From Muscardinus avellanarius (taxonomy: Eukaryota > Chordata > Mammalia > Rodentia > Gliridae), in the NCBI GenBank assembly GCA_963383645.1, contig OY726571.1, positions 24,244,116 through 24,308,115 on the forward strand: a stretch of DNA of 64,000 nucleotides. Reading direction: 5' to 3'. This document shows, one piece after another, positions 1 through 11,707 of this stretch (position 1 is the stretch's first letter; each line of letters starts with the position of its first letter). Both the position numbers and the translations under genes were made by a program. The notes below the pieces were generated by a model. That model was given only the letters and a program-made list of their open reading frames with translations. It made no database searches and was not told the origin of the DNA.

Positions 1-112
1 TCCTGTTCAAATTATCCACCTCATTCCAAGTTTATGAAGCATGTACCTTATGTTTCCTGTTAGTACTTTCATCTTACAAGTCTTTCATTTGAGATTATAT
101 ATATAGAGAGAG

Positions 113-328
113 TGTGTGTGTGTGCACGCACGCACGCGTACTGGAAATTGAACCCAGAGGCATTCTACTGCTAAGCTACATTTATTTATTTTTTATTTTG
201 ACATAGGGTATTGGTAGGCTGCTGAGGGCCTCACTCATTAAGTTGCAGAAGCTGGCCTTAAACCTCTCATTCTCCTGTCTCAGCCTTCCAAGTACTAGGA
301 TTGCAGGTCAACACCACAATTCCCGGCT
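113..328 (-). mobile_element. Old B1-dID-type SINE with (GT)n tail
   Basis: Read on the minus strand this is a SINE whose ID-like tail (rc of TACTGGAAATTGAACCCAGAGGCATTC) faces the window start and whose B1-like head ends at about 328. The tail runs into a short GT/GCAC microsatellite at 112-137, which probably grew from the original A-rich end. It is clearly diverged from the younger copies in the window, so it is an old insertion. Target-site duplications were not found. Confidence 0.8.
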
Positions 329-534
329 GGATGAAGATGTTTATTACTCTTTCAGCAATGATTATAAGCCTTGCTTGCCGTTTTGAATCATTAATTGTCT
401 CATTTTCTTCTATTGGCATGTCATTTTTTTTACCATTACCCTTTTTCTCATCATACTATGTAGATATTTTTTACAAGTAATACAGAAGAAGGAACATCTT
501 TTATTTTGTCTGCAGAATTGTTCCTTATTTCTTG

Positions 535-733
535 TGGTACTGGGGATGGAATCCAGGGGCATTTTACCTCCAAGCTATACCCTCATCCTTATTTTTATTC
601 TTTACTTTGAAACAGAGTCTCACTGAGTTTCAAAGGGCCTCACTAAGTAGCTAGGGCTATTTCTGAGCTGTGATCCTCCTGTCTCAGCTTCCCAAATGCT
701 GGGATTACAAATGTGCACCACCACACCCAGCTG
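535..733 (-). mobile_element. B1-dID-type SINE
   Basis: Minus-strand copy: the GGTACTGGGGATGGAATCC tail block, then the linker (GAAACAGAGTCTCACTGAG), then the rc of the B1-like head ending CACCACACCCAGC. It belongs to the subfamily whose middle reads CTTAGTGAGG on the sense strand rather than the GGCTTAAGAGACC type. Confidence 0.85.
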
Positions 734-1649
734 CAGAATTGGTCTTGATATTTAGTTTATCTATAGTCATTTTGAGGAACACTTCTTTGATTGTAAATTC
801 TCACTGGGCCAATTTCTCATGAATATTTAAAAATTAAATTTCTTTTTTATGTGCTATCCAGATTAAAATTGTAAGTGCTTTTACATTTGTACTAGTGATT
901 TTAAACACTGTTTGGCAGGCTTCTGAGTAGTCCTTATAAATTTCTGAAATGTTAATGATGTATTTGTAGATTTCAGGTTCAATTCTGTGGAAATGAACTC
1001 ATTTTTTTAGACTGACAGTAACACAGAGATGTAAAAAAATAGAATAATCTTGTCAGCACTGGAAGGAATTAGAGTGGTTCTTTCATTAAACCATGTCATT
1101 TTTAAGCACATAAAGCTGTTAAAGTATAGGAAATCCATGTGGTTTTTCTTAATTATTCCCATAAAATTATTTTTTAGACATTTTAGTTTGGAAAACAAAA
1201 TTTTTCAAAACAAAAACAAATAACAAATTGAGTGATTCAATTTATACTGAACAAAAGGCATTTAAAATATTCAGACCAGAACATTTTATCAGGGTTTTAA
1301 GTAAATTATACTTTGTTGCCTGTGCTACCATTACATCAAAATAAGCAGTCAATTCAGTCAGAATTGACACATGATGACAAAGAAGTTAATTCACCTTTTC
1401 TTTTTCATCTGGCATTTTATAAAAGTTCTACCAGATAAAAGACTGAGAAATTTGCCATTTTCTCAAATGTTTATTGACTATAACAATCACTGCATTTTAG
1501 TTTATAAGTCAAAAAAGCATTCTCTAATTCTTATGATAAATACTAAGAGAATGAAAATGTCATGATTCTTTTCTGTCCTTTGTAGGCGACAGGAAAGTCA
1601 CAAGCAATGTTATAACCTCAAAGAACATCCAGCTTCAGATTAAACAAGG
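734..1649. other. AT-rich stretch, no gene seen
   Basis: AT-rich sequence without a recognisable repeat or a credible coding frame. The 60-65-codon open frames here have no domain and no coding-like composition. Confidence 0.5.
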
Positions 1650-2400
1650 AAGTAAGACAAAAATCATTACTTAGCATCTACTATATTCAAGGCATGGTTC
1701 TTGAAACTACAAATACACAGAAAAAGGACAGTGCATTTCTCCTCAATGAAGTTCATAGTCTAGGGAAGAGAGAGAGATAAGAAAGCAATAAAAAATAGAT
1801 CATTATTTTTCTGATGTATATAGAATTAAGCAGGAATAGGGAAGACAGAGCATCAAAAACTATCCGAGAAAGGAAGGTTGGGTTGGTTCTGTAAGAGGCA
1901 TAATATCAGTATTAGTAGTTTGAAATTTAAGGTTGCATTAAAAACTTGTGGGGTAGCCTATTTTTAGTTAACAAAGGAGGATAGAGCATGAAGTGCTGGA
2001 GACTACATGTAATAAATTCCAAGGAGACAGACGAGCCATAGTAGAATGGGAGCGTGCTGTGTGGAGGAAGCCAGAAAACAAAAACAGTGCAGCACTGGAT
2101 TGGCTCAGAAAATTCAAGATGAACATTGGCTGGAATAGAAGTGCTCCAGTAGGTTTTCATAAGATCATAAAGGACAAAGGTTTTACGCTGAAGAGATGGG
2201 TGATGGAAATCACAAATTACAAATTTTGGGTGGTGAAGAGACATGACCTGCCAAGAAAATTGGAAGGATTGCTTTGGCAGCGTGGAAGGATAGATTAAAA
2301 AAAGGAAAACAACAGCATGAAGCTATTATCAGATTGTATATTTGTGAGGAATAATAGATACAGAAGCTCCTGTAGACAGCTTGGACTGAAAGTCAGTTTT
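1650..2400 (-). mobile_element. Ancient L2 LINE remnant
   Basis: The motif order matches the reverse complement of the mammalian L2 3' half. A block like ...GCATCTACTATATTCAAGGCATGG... is followed by a segment ending in GTTCATAGTCTAGGGAAGAG, then a stretch near 2245-2300 like the L2 segment GACATGATCTG...TGGCTGCTGTGTGG. Divergence is high. The overlapping 100-105-codon open frames at 1927-2298 on both strands fall wholly inside it and are explained by it. A masking run against L2 consensus would settle the exact ends. Confidence 0.6.
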
Positions 2401-4940
2401 GATAACGTAAGGGGAAGATAACTACAAAAGAAGGCACAAAGGAACAAGTGAATTATTCGGACAGGAGCTATAGACAGATCTTTGGTAAAGTTGTTTCAAA
2501 TATCACTTTCCTAGAAGCTGTTTTCTAGTGTTGTGATATGTCTTGAGTAATATGTAACTTCTTGCAGCAGAGGATATTTTTAAAAGAGAATAATACATGA
2601 TGCTTTCATGGGAGGTTACTTGCTTTTCTTCTCCGCAGGGATCCTACTCATGATCAAACAAGAATGATGTAACCTACTGATGACTCCTTTTTATCCATTC
2701 ACGAGTACAGTTGTGTACCCGTGGCTGGTAGATTGGTGTATGACACGTATTTCTGGGAAAATATATTTACCAAAAAGTTCTTGAAAGAATTAAGTGTGTA
2801 AAGCCATTAAAGTAACCTACTTTCTGAATACTGCATATTTGCTTGACAAAAGAATACCTACTGCAGATTGCTTTTTTCAATATATGGCTTGCTGATTATA
2901 TTACAAGTTCCTCATGATTATGTCCTTTGAACCTTAGTCTCAGTGAGAATTTGGCATTTTCCCTATGTGCTTCTATTTTTGCAGAACAGGTGCTTATACT
3001 TAATCATCCATGTCTATGTGAAAGGTAAAGTTTCAAAGTAAACAAATATTATATGAGGAATATGCAACAGGACTACTGAAATACCTAACTTTAAAATCAG
3101 CAGTGATATCTTCAGGTGAGGTTCACTGGTTTAAATCCCAAGTCATTTTGTATAGTTACAGAGGAATCCCTTTAATAAAATGATTGTAGCAGTTTTCATA
3201 ACTCATTTCTTTATGCAGCCAAGCCTAGGGACAGAGAAGGTCTCCTCAGCTAGTATCTTTCTTGGAAATGTTGGCAAACATGTCTTGGCATACAGAATCC
3301 AGGTTGACTGTCTCCCAGAATCCATCAATGATTACTCAGGTGGAACAGGTAGCTGGGAAATGCTACTTGGTATAATCAAATAAGCCCTACCAGAGTCAGC
3401 CAACCCCTATTCAAATTCAAAGTTGGCAGGGAAAAGAGGATTTGTACAATGTCATAAAGAAAGTCAGCTCTTCCTTTGCAAGAGGAAAGCTTGGACGCCA
3501 GAGAACCAAAAATTTTTTTTAAAAAGGTAACAATACTTCTATACTTCTGAATACCATCCAAAGAGGTGCATGCATGCATGTCTATGAAAATGACCATGGA
3601 TATTTTGTACTCTTTTGGCACAGAGTCTATGGAGTCTATTTGAAATAAAATATGCCAGTGTTTTATTCTCTAGACTAAAGAAATCTGTGATTTATTACAT
3701 AATTCTTTGCCAAAAATATACATATGCAGTTTGAAATATTAAACAAAGAATTTCCTTCTTGATCCATACTTCAAAGAAATTTTCATGTGATTTTTTTTTT
3801 TAAAGGAGAGTCCAACCTGGCATTTGTAGAACTCAGCAGCTATTAAATTTTAAGAGGTGTCAATAGGCTACTCAGTTAAAAAGCAATCCAAGAAACACCC
3901 ACTTCAAAATAGACTTTCTGAGTGATTTATATTTTTGTCAAACTAGATTATAAAATTACTATGTCTGGATGCCCATCATACTGAAGAATCCCATTATTTT
4001 GATGGTTTAAGTTTGGCCATCACTACATTTAGATAGCTGAAGTGGAGAGCAAAAAACCATGAACCACAGTAGGAAAAAATAACAAATTTGTGTCTAATAT
4101 GGATGCAATATTGACATATTAACAAGGTGGGGGAAAATCTCGCTTGCTTTGCCAAAGAGGATTTTGCATAAGTTATTACCATGAAAGTTTGTAGCAGAGC
4201 AGTTGCAATGAACAGGTGTGATGTAAAAGTCAAGTCATTTTCTACCGCTCACATACGGTATGTTTTGCAAACACTACCACACTTGGCAATGTCGAAGAAT
4301 AAATGTACTAAATGCTTTCCAATATTTTGACAGCAAACATATAGCACCCAACTGTTAATGCCAGTGGAAAGTCCAGAAGAAAGACTTTAATTCATTTTAA
4401 ATTAATTTCAAAAGTAATGTGCGATTATTTTTCCAAAAATTATAAAAAGAAACACAGAAATATCCTAACAAAAAGTTAGGCTCTGTTCCTCCCCCCTTTG
4501 TCCAACTCCAGTTCCATGTCCCTGTCTAGTGTTAATCACTAGTAACATCTTGGTTGTATTTTTTTCAACCTTTATCTGTATCTATGCAGCATAATTTTCA
4601 GACCCTCAAAGTCAAGTGGTTTTATTCAAGACCATATAGTAAATGCATGCAGTTCTCTTTCATCAAACTTGCTAGTTCTATGACACAAATAAGAAGATTA
4701 TTTCTTTTGTTTTTAAATCCTAAAGAGTATATTTGTGATGTTCAAATACCTTGATGATCCACAAACACACTGATTTGATGAGTTAATAAAAAATAACCAA
4801 GGGGAAAAACAGTATACAATAACCTGATGCCAACATTAAAATAAATTTTAAAAAGAATTTTAAAACTTTTATATTAATAAATATTATCATTATTCTTTGG
4901 TCTTGATATTTACTTCTAGGTACTATATTTAAAATCACTA
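2401..4940. other. Repeat-poor AT-rich stretch, no gene seen
   Basis: About 2.5 kb with no SINE, no LTR and no coding frame above about 80 codons. The open frames at 3180-3383, 3376-3621 and 3994-4233 are AT-driven and lack any recognisable motif. Nothing else can be supported. Confidence 0.5.
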
Positions 4941-5159
4941 GCCAGGCGTGGTGGTGCACACTTGTAATCTCAGCATTCGGGAGGCTGAAAACCAGAGGAT
5001 CATGGTTCGTGGACAGCCTCAGCCACTTAGTGAGGCCCTTCACAACTTAGTGAGACCCTGTTTCAAAATATAGAATAAAAAATAGGGCAGAGAGTATAGC
5101 TCGGAGGTCAAATGCCTCTGGGTTCCATCTCCAGACCTGCCAAAAAAAAAAAAAAAAAA
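4941..5159 (+). mobile_element. B1-dID-type SINE
   Basis: Complete sense-strand copy: head GCCAGGCGTGGTGGTGCAC, middle CTTAGTGAGGCCCTTCACAACTTAG (given here in part), linker TTTCAAAATATAG, ID-like tail AGTATAGCTCGGAGGTC and an oligo-A tract of about 18 at 5140-5158. Confidence 0.9.
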
Positions 5160-5167
5160 TTACTTTT

Positions 5168-5380
5168 AGCCAGGCATAGCGGCATGTACCTGTAATCTCA
5201 GTACTTGGGAGGCTGAGACAAGAGGATCACAAATTTCAGGCCAGCCTCAGCAACTGAGACCTTTCAACAATTTAGGAAGACCCAATTTAAAAAAGAAAGA
5301 AAGAAAGAAAAATTCTGGGGGTAAAGCTTGGAGATAGAATGTCCCTGAATTAAATCCCAAGTACCACATATATAAAAACA
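5168..5380 (+). mobile_element. B1-dID-type SINE, older copy
   Basis: Begins AGCCAGGCATAGCGGC and lies about 10 bases after the previous copy, in the same orientation. It has a GAAA-repeat linker at about 5293-5311 and a diverged ID tail (GGGGGTAAAGCTTGGAGATAG) ending AAGTACCACATATATAA. The two form a tandem pair, probably because the first A-rich tail offered a target for the next insertion. Confidence 0.85.
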
Positions 5381-5437
5381 AGATTACTTTTTATTATTTT
5401 TTTTAATGATTCTTCCATCATAAAAACTTAAAACATG

Positions 5438-5633
5438 GCCGCGGGGGATGGTGGCCCACACTTGTAATCCCTGAGCTTGGGAGGCAGAGATAGGAGGATC
5501 ATTCAGGTTGGAAGCTGTGCTGGCTTAAGAGACCCTGTTTCCAAAAAATAAAAATAAAAAAGTATAAAATAGGTCTGGAAGTGTAGCCCGGAAGTAGAAG
5601 GGCTTCCAGGAACCCCAGTACCACCAAAAAACC
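5438..5633 (+). mobile_element. B1-dID-type SINE, younger subfamily
   Basis: Sense copy with the GGCTTAAGAGACCCTG centre, the linker TCCAAAAAATAAAAATAAA and the tail GGTCTGGAAGTGTAGCCC ending CCCCAGTACCACC. The centre differs from the two copies just upstream, so three same-orientation SINEs of two subfamilies lie within 700 bp. Confidence 0.9.
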
Positions 5634-6594
5634 ACTTAAAACATGAAAATAAAATTAGTTTCAATAGAAATAAACATATACTTTTATATATCATACTTAT
5701 ATATAAACTTAGATTTTAGCTTCATCGCTTCAATTTATTCTTTTCACTGCTAACTTCTTGTTGTCATCAATACTATAGAATTAACATTCTAGTTTTCTTC
5801 TTGCAAGCTCTTGTAGCCAGGTATTCCTGTTTCTAAAGCCCCCTCCTAAAGGCCCTTCATTACCTATTGCCAATTTAAAAAAAAAATGGATTCACCAATT
5901 TGAAGAAAACCATGTCTACTCCTTCATTTTTGGAACATTGTAGTTAGACATTTATATTGCCTAGAACCTAATTTATTTTTACTATTTTAGAAACCAAATA
6001 TATTTGAAACTAACACAGATGCCCTTCTCTAACCTCAAAACCTACAAATATTTCATTCACACCACTGGAAGCACCTATCTAGAATTGCCAGGTATTTAAG
6101 CTTCAGGAAAAGTGGAGCTGGTGTTCCTAGAGTTTGTTTTGTTTTTTTTCCTTCAATCAATCCCTTTGCCATGTTTCATGCTCACATCTGTCACTCAACC
6201 TTGAAGGCTGGATGAACTTAATCAGGCATCTTTATTATTTGTATGTGTTGTATTAATTTCTTCACTCATGTTTAAGGAAACAAGTAGAAATAAAAAGAGT
6301 TTGGAGGAACAATTTTCTACATTAATGTTAATTAAAAATTTCTATTGATTTATATAGTGTCATTTCGGAGAAAGTTTCAGACTTTCAGTCACCAATTCAG
6401 AGATATGGCTAGGTCATTATGGTCATTTTGTGCTTTTCATTCAGTAATATTGACATTGGCCAAATTTTGGAACTATTTAGTAACTATGTCAGAGAATCTT
6501 CCTATGGTAACCTTTTGGTTATCTATAGGTTAGAGTTGCCAGGCATAACACAGAACATCTAGTGATATCTGAATTTAAAGTAAGTAAAAAAAAT
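5634..6594. other. AT-rich stretch, no gene seen
   Basis: No repeat family recognised and no credible coding region. It holds only short AT-rich open frames. Confidence 0.5.
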
Positions 6595-6792
6595 AGCCGG
6601 GCGTGGTGGCACATGCTTGTAATCCCAGCGCTTGGTAGGCTGAGACAGGAGGATCACACAGGTTTGAAGCCAGCCTCAGCTACTTAGTGAGGCTCTCAGT
6701 AACTTAGTGAGACCCTATTTCCAAATAAAGTATAAAACAGGTCTGGGGGTATAGCCCAGAGGTAGAATGTCTCTGGGTTCTACCCCCAGTAC

Positions 6793-6822
<30 letters not shown>
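6595..6822 (+). mobile_element. B1-dID-type SINE with (CA)n tail
   Basis: Full sense copy from AGCCGGGCGTGGTGGC to CCCCCAGTACCAC, where the oligo-A tail is replaced by about 13 CA units (6792-6817). A TAAGTAAAAA sequence just before the head and just after the tail is a likely target-site duplication. Confidence 0.9.
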
Positions 6823-6823
<1 letters not shown>

Positions 6824-7720
6824 AGTAAAAATACATTTTAGTGTAAATATGTTCAGTGCAATATTGGTGACACACTAAATGTCATTTATTAATTTTTTAC
6901 TAATATTCAAATTAGACTGGCCATTCTGTGTTTTTACTTGATAAATACTGCAACTTGACTGTATGTGGTAGTAATCCTTAGATATACAGGAAGGAAAAAG
7001 GTAGATCAAGCCTATGAAAATCTCAGGGATTTTTTAAAATCAGCATCTTTAAATAATTCTAAACAATTACCCATCTGTATAGCAATTTACCTTTGATAAT
7101 AACATAAGAGTAATAAGTGGAGAGGAAATGTAAATACCCCTAACAGATAAACATAAAATTCTTCTAATAAACATTCTGGGCATCTTGCTTTCTTCTTATC
7201 TTCCTCTTTCTCAAACGAATAATACTAACATCAATAATATACTAACTATAAGGAGATTGAGATGAGTGGAAGCCCCAGGGACAGAGTTCGTCACCACCCA
7301 CCAGACTCAAGATACATTCAAACAGTGGTCTGGCAGTACGTGTCAGTTGGTCTATCAATTTTTTATATGATTTAGCTGAGGAAGCTGCATCATTTCCCAG
7401 TCTGTGTGTTTGGTAAACTTATTTTTTTCTGATATGGATTTTGTATGTCCATGTATGTGTATGCTTTTAATTTAAGCCTATAAATTTAGTGGTGATAATT
7501 GTTTGTTTCTTAAGATTGTGCTATGAAGCTGGAGACACCATTTTGGATAAGTTCTCTTTGTCCAACATCTAGAGGTTACCTTCCCAGATATATTACCAAG
7601 TCTTTCTGCCTTGGCAATTATATTAAAAAATGGAGTAGCTCAGGGCAAACTGAGCGGAACGGCCTGTGAGATGCTGTTCTATAAAACACAGAGAAACTTA
7701 GAGCAGGGTACAACCTGCTT
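6823..7720. other. AT-rich stretch, no gene seen
   Basis: No recognisable repeat or coding region. Confidence 0.5.
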
Positions 7721-7733
7721 CCCACACAAGAAT

Positions 7734-7764
<31 letters not shown>

Positions 7765-7963
7765 GGTACTACTGGGGTTCCTGGAAGCCCTTCTACCTCT
7801 GGGATACACTCCCAGACCTATTTTATACTTTTTTTTTTTTTTGAAACAGGATCTCTTAAGCCAGCACGATTGGCTTCTAACCTACGTGATCCTCCTCTCT
7901 CTGCCTCCCAAGCATGGGGATTACAAGCATGCACCACCACGCTGGGCCCCACACAAGAATTTT
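7721..7963 (-). mobile_element. B1-dID-type SINE with exact target-site duplication
   Basis: The minus-strand SINE body lies at about 7737-7947: a GTTTT-repeat tail, the rc of the ID tail, a poly-T linker and the rc of the head ending CACCACGCTGGGC. It is flanked by the 16-bp direct repeat CCCACACAAGAATTTT at 7721-7736 and 7948-7963. The exact duplication and low divergence indicate a fairly recent LINE-1-mediated insertion. Confidence 0.93.
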
Positions 7964-9008
7964 AAGAGTCACATGCCAGGAAATAGGGCTAATATTACAA
8001 TGTATGGTAATTAATAGCACAACTGATATTAAGATATTTTCTCCCAAAACATATTTTAAGTGATAGTTCTTAGAAAAGTTTTATTACCTATAGTAAATTG
8101 CTTCAAAATCTTAACAATTCTGTAAGTAGGATCAGTTTACTTAGATAAGTTGTTAATATTTATTGATTATCCAGTATAGATCAGTTCATAAAAACTAAGA
8201 TATGAATATAGCAAATAAATAGTATTTGTATTTTTTTGGACTTTTTCTATAAGTGTAAAGTTTTAGAGATGGGCTACAATGTTGGGGCTGTACATTTCAG
8301 GCAAAATTAAATCCTGATTACTTGATCTCTTTTTCTAGATTATAACATCTATCAATATGCTTAAATAGATTCTGAAAGTCATTAGGGTAGGATTTCAGAC
8401 CACTATCACTTCTAATAAATATACAGAAACTCTGGATTAAACATTTAACTTTTATTCCTTAAGGAACATCCTAATAAAGTAATGATATTTCTGGAGAGAT
8501 TACATATATATAATAAAAACACACTTTTACATAATTCTAATATTAGAGAGCTTGATCATTTTAAATATCAGTATTTTATATCTAATTTTTGCTTAGCCTT
8601 GCAACTCAAGTCAGGTCTTCAGAAATTCTATTAGTTGGTAAATTAATCATCCTGTAAACATTCTCCTCACAAATCACCAGCAAAGTGATTTATTACAAGG
8701 AAAAAGTAGACATTATAAAAAAATTATAGTAATCTAAATATAAAGAGATTATAATTAGTGTTTGTCAATATATCTTCCAGTGCGGAATAATAGATCAACA
8801 TTCTGTATATAAGTGGTGTTTATTGTCATGAGCCACTCTGACTGACTACAAGGAATAACTCTTCCTTGGACCAGTGCTTCCCTCGGGCTCATCTGAAACA
8901 GAGGCTGAGCAACATTCATTTTTGTTTCAGTGAATCCAAGATGCATCGTGTGTGATGATAAATGCTTTATCAATTAGCCAGGATGAGTTTTTAAAATTTT
9001 GTGCTCAG
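7964..9008. other. AT-rich stretch, no gene seen
   Basis: No clear repeat. One minus-strand open frame of 72 codons (8755-8973) has no recognisable domain and is not supported as a gene. Confidence 0.5.
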
Positions 9009-9204
9009 TTGGGCCCAGCTATGCCTAGAATCCCCAGTACTTAGGATATTGAGACAGCAGAATAACAGGATTGAGACGATCCTCAGAAATTTAGTGGAAC
9101 CCTGTTTCAAAAATAAATAAATAAATAAATAAATAAATAGGTGGAGGTAGGAAGGTGTATAGCTTGGAGGTAGAATGTCTCTGGGTCTCTGGGTTCAATA
9201 CCCA

Positions 9205-9256
<52 letters not shown>
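9009..9256 (+). mobile_element. Diverged B1-dID SINE with AATA and AAT microsatellites
   Basis: Diverged sense copy starting near GGGCCCAGCTATGCC. The linker has become an (AATA)n tract at about 9110-9138, and the 3' tail after AATACCCAGT has become an (AAT)n tract of about 16 units at 9208-9256. Both A-rich parts of the element have thus seeded microsatellites. Confidence 0.8.
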
Positions 9257-9259
<3 letters not shown>

Positions 9260-9659
9260 TGATGATGTTAATAATTAAAATCGGTTATTATGCTCTACTA
9301 TGTCATCTCCTTGTAGATGATTCAGTCTGGTTTGTAGTTTCCTATTTTCTTTAGTCATCCAGTCTATCCCCAATTTAACCGTCTTAAAATTTTATAGGTG
9401 ATATTATATATTTTCTTTATAACTTTCTTTTGCTCAACTCTAAGAAAGATGAGAGAATTTTTCACCTTTTTCTACCCATTGATACCTAAATTATTTCTCA
9501 ATTTTAGAGTCTCACCTAAGAATGGAGTTTTATAATCTCCTCTTAGATCAAGTTTTGTTAACCTAAAGGATCTGGGGAAGATCCATACATCTGAAAACTA
9601 CCTTAGTATGGGAAGCAAGGGTGCTACTTCAAGAATTCACCCATATCAATGGGAGTCAG
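9257..9659. other. AT-rich stretch, no gene seen
   Basis: No repeat family or gene recognised. Confidence 0.45.
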
Positions 9660-9805
9660 GAGTTATGGCTGAAGGGCACTGACACTTATTACCTATTATA
9701 ACATGCTAGTTTAATACTACCAGCTATTCCCAAACAATTATGTGAGAAGAACATTATTATTCTAATTGTAGAGGAGAAGAAGCTGAGGTATAGTGATGAT
9801 AAATC
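9660..9805 (-). mobile_element. Probable MIR SINE remnant
   Basis: The run ATTATTATTCTAATTGTAGAGG followed in close order by AAGAAGCTGAGG and TAGTGATGATAAATCAC resembles the reverse complement of the MIR core (a fuller form would read as in MIR: ...CCTCAGTTTCC...). Heavily diverged; assigned by motif order only. Confidence 0.45.
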
Positions 9806-10559
9806 ACACTTCTAAACATGAGTCTGCCTTTTTTAGTACAATGTATAAAAGTATGGATATCTCCATATTTAAGAAAATGTATTGTGTTTCCAGAAGAGGG
9901 GGATCAGAGTAAAGCCAGGTTAATTTTATTCCTGCCATTTGTATTTTACTTAGATGTAAAAAAAAAAAAAAGAGAAAATGTCCGTTATCTCTATTTCTCT
10001 ATAAACTTCATAGTTCATTTATGCGACAGTATAGAATATTAGCCACACAGCTGGAATCCAATTAAGTGAAATCTAGTGCTTCAAAAAATAGAAAATGTAG
10101 GTTTTGAAATATTTAAGTCATAAGTTTGATTAGACAGATGAAAAAACTACTTTTTCTCTGAGTTCACTTACATCTTATTTAATATTAAGATGCCCTGCCA
10201 AGATGAGGTAGCACATTTCTAGATACTGCTAACCTGACAAACACATTTCAGACTATGTTTCCAGGACCATAGTCCCACAGTTCACAGTCCCAAAATATCC
10301 AAAGATTTACCCTCTTCTCCCTCCCCTTCTTTCCTCTCTACCCAAAGAGTTTTGGGGTTGGAACTAAACATCATTATCTAGCCCCAAATTGCTATTTACG
10401 AAGTTTGAGACATACACTTGCCGGGTGTTGATGATACTTGCTATTCCCCCTTGGGAGAAATAATCTGATGTAGTATTAAGACTGTCATGAAGAATTGTTC
10501 ATGTATAATTTATACTCACAATTAAAAAGCATTTTTAACCAAGTGTCACAACATAGTGA
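9806..10559. other. AT-rich stretch, no gene seen
   Basis: No repeat or gene recognised. A pyrimidine-rich segment lies at about 10311-10343. Confidence 0.45.
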
Positions 10560-10800
10560 CAACTAAATTAGACTGTGATTTACATTAGCATGTGCTGCCA
10601 CTTGATTTAGTGTCACTCCGGAGAAATTGATAAACAGCTCGTGTAGAGCGAAGCAGAGGTCTTCGTCTAGAACGTGCTCATTCCCAGGTGTGGACAAGGT
10701 GCGGGATACTGGAGCCTGTCCCTGCCACCGTAATTAGTCTTTAATTTTTAGAATGTGTATAGCCATGGAAACGCAGCCCTTTTAGTAATTATACAAAAAT
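10560..10800. promoter_or_regulatory. Candidate conserved non-coding element (enhancer-like)
   Basis: This block stands out from its AT-rich, CpG-poor surroundings. It keeps about eight CpG dinucleotides within some 180 bases (for example CTCCGGAG, CTCGTG, AGCGAAG, CTTCGTC, AACGTGC, TGCGGG, ACCGTAATTAG, AAACGCAG). It also carries homeodomain-type cores (GTAATTAG, TTTAATTTTTAG, AGTAATTATAC) and matches no repeat family I recognise. There is no open frame of note. Retained CpGs and clustered TAATTA motifs are typical of conserved developmental enhancers, but conservation itself cannot be seen from one sequence. Confidence 0.35.
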
Positions 10801-11276
10801 GCTCTAGATAGGAAGAGAAAGCATTTAATTCATATTTATGATATAGTTCAAATTAAAATGATGAGGGAACTGTAGAGATCCTCAAATCCAAGTCTTTTCT
10901 CTTAAATATGAAGCAATCAAAGTGATTCAAGAGACAAAATTGATCCTGGATCATGCCAAAATAACTTTAAGTGAGTACTTTGCAAATGCAAATGGGACTT
11001 GACATGTTACACCATTGAGCTAAAGGGCTGCAAAGGATTTGTGTGCATATATTGTGTGAATCTGGCAAAAGATGGTTTTTAAATGGAAACTTCAAGAATA
11101 ATATAAATTAGCAGCCAAGAAGAATATACAGCATAAAAAATGGATATTGCATTAAGATCACATAACTACATAAAAAGTTCCACATTAGGAATGAAATATG
11201 AAAATAAATGTATTGTGGAGAGGAAAGTGACTGCAACATTGAGAGGTGGGCCTAATGCTTAAAAGAAGCCCTGTTT

Positions 11277-11512
11277 AGTCAGGTGTGGTGGCGCACGCTT
11301 GCAATCCCCAGCATTTGGAAAGCTGAGACAGGAGGTTCCTGGTTCACAGACAGCCTCAGCTACTTAGTGAGGCCCTTTTCAACTTAATAAGACCCTGTTT
11401 CAAAATACAGAATTAAAAAAAAAAGAGCTGGGGGTGGAGCTTAGAGGTAGAATGCTCCTGGGTTCCATCCCTGGTACTTCAAAAATAAAAAATAAAAAAT
11501 AAAAATAAATAA
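11277..11512 (+). mobile_element. B1-dID-type SINE
   Basis: Sense copy with head CAGGTGTGGTGGCGCACGC, the CTTAGTGAGGCCC centre, a linker ending in an A10 run, tail GAGCTGGGGGTGGAGC and an AAAAAT/AAAT-repeat 3' end. Confidence 0.9.
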
Positions 11513-11697
11513 AGTCATGTTTGTCTTAATTGCCATTATTTAAAAAACAGTGCTCATCTAGACACTAGTAATAGCTAAGTGAGCTCTAACTGGACTTCTG
11601 TTTATAAATGAGAACCATAAAATCTGGAAATAATGGCTCAAAGCAGTCATTGGAAATCGAGGCCAATAATAGGAGCTCTTGTGAGGAGTCCATATTT

Positions 11698-11707
11698 AAA
11701 ATGAGGG
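11698..11707 (+). repeat. L1 target-site duplication, left copy
   Basis: AAAATGAGGG occurs immediately before the first L1 base and again at 15516-15525 just after the L1 A-rich tail. The following bases (CCA versus TCA) show that the duplication may extend with one mismatch. This fixes the element's ends. Confidence 0.85.

Noticed and set aside
1927..2298. Overlapping 105- and 101-codon frames on opposite strands
   Set aside because: Both lie within an L2 remnant; no start context, domain or coding signature.
6738..6790. tRNA-like segments (GTAGCCCAGAGGTAGAATG ... GGTTC) in many places
   Set aside because: They are the ID-like, tRNA-derived tails of SINEs without a complete cloverleaf, not tRNA genes.
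7611..8014. Several 63-90-codon frames on both strands
   Set aside because: They are translations of the SINE at 7737-7947.
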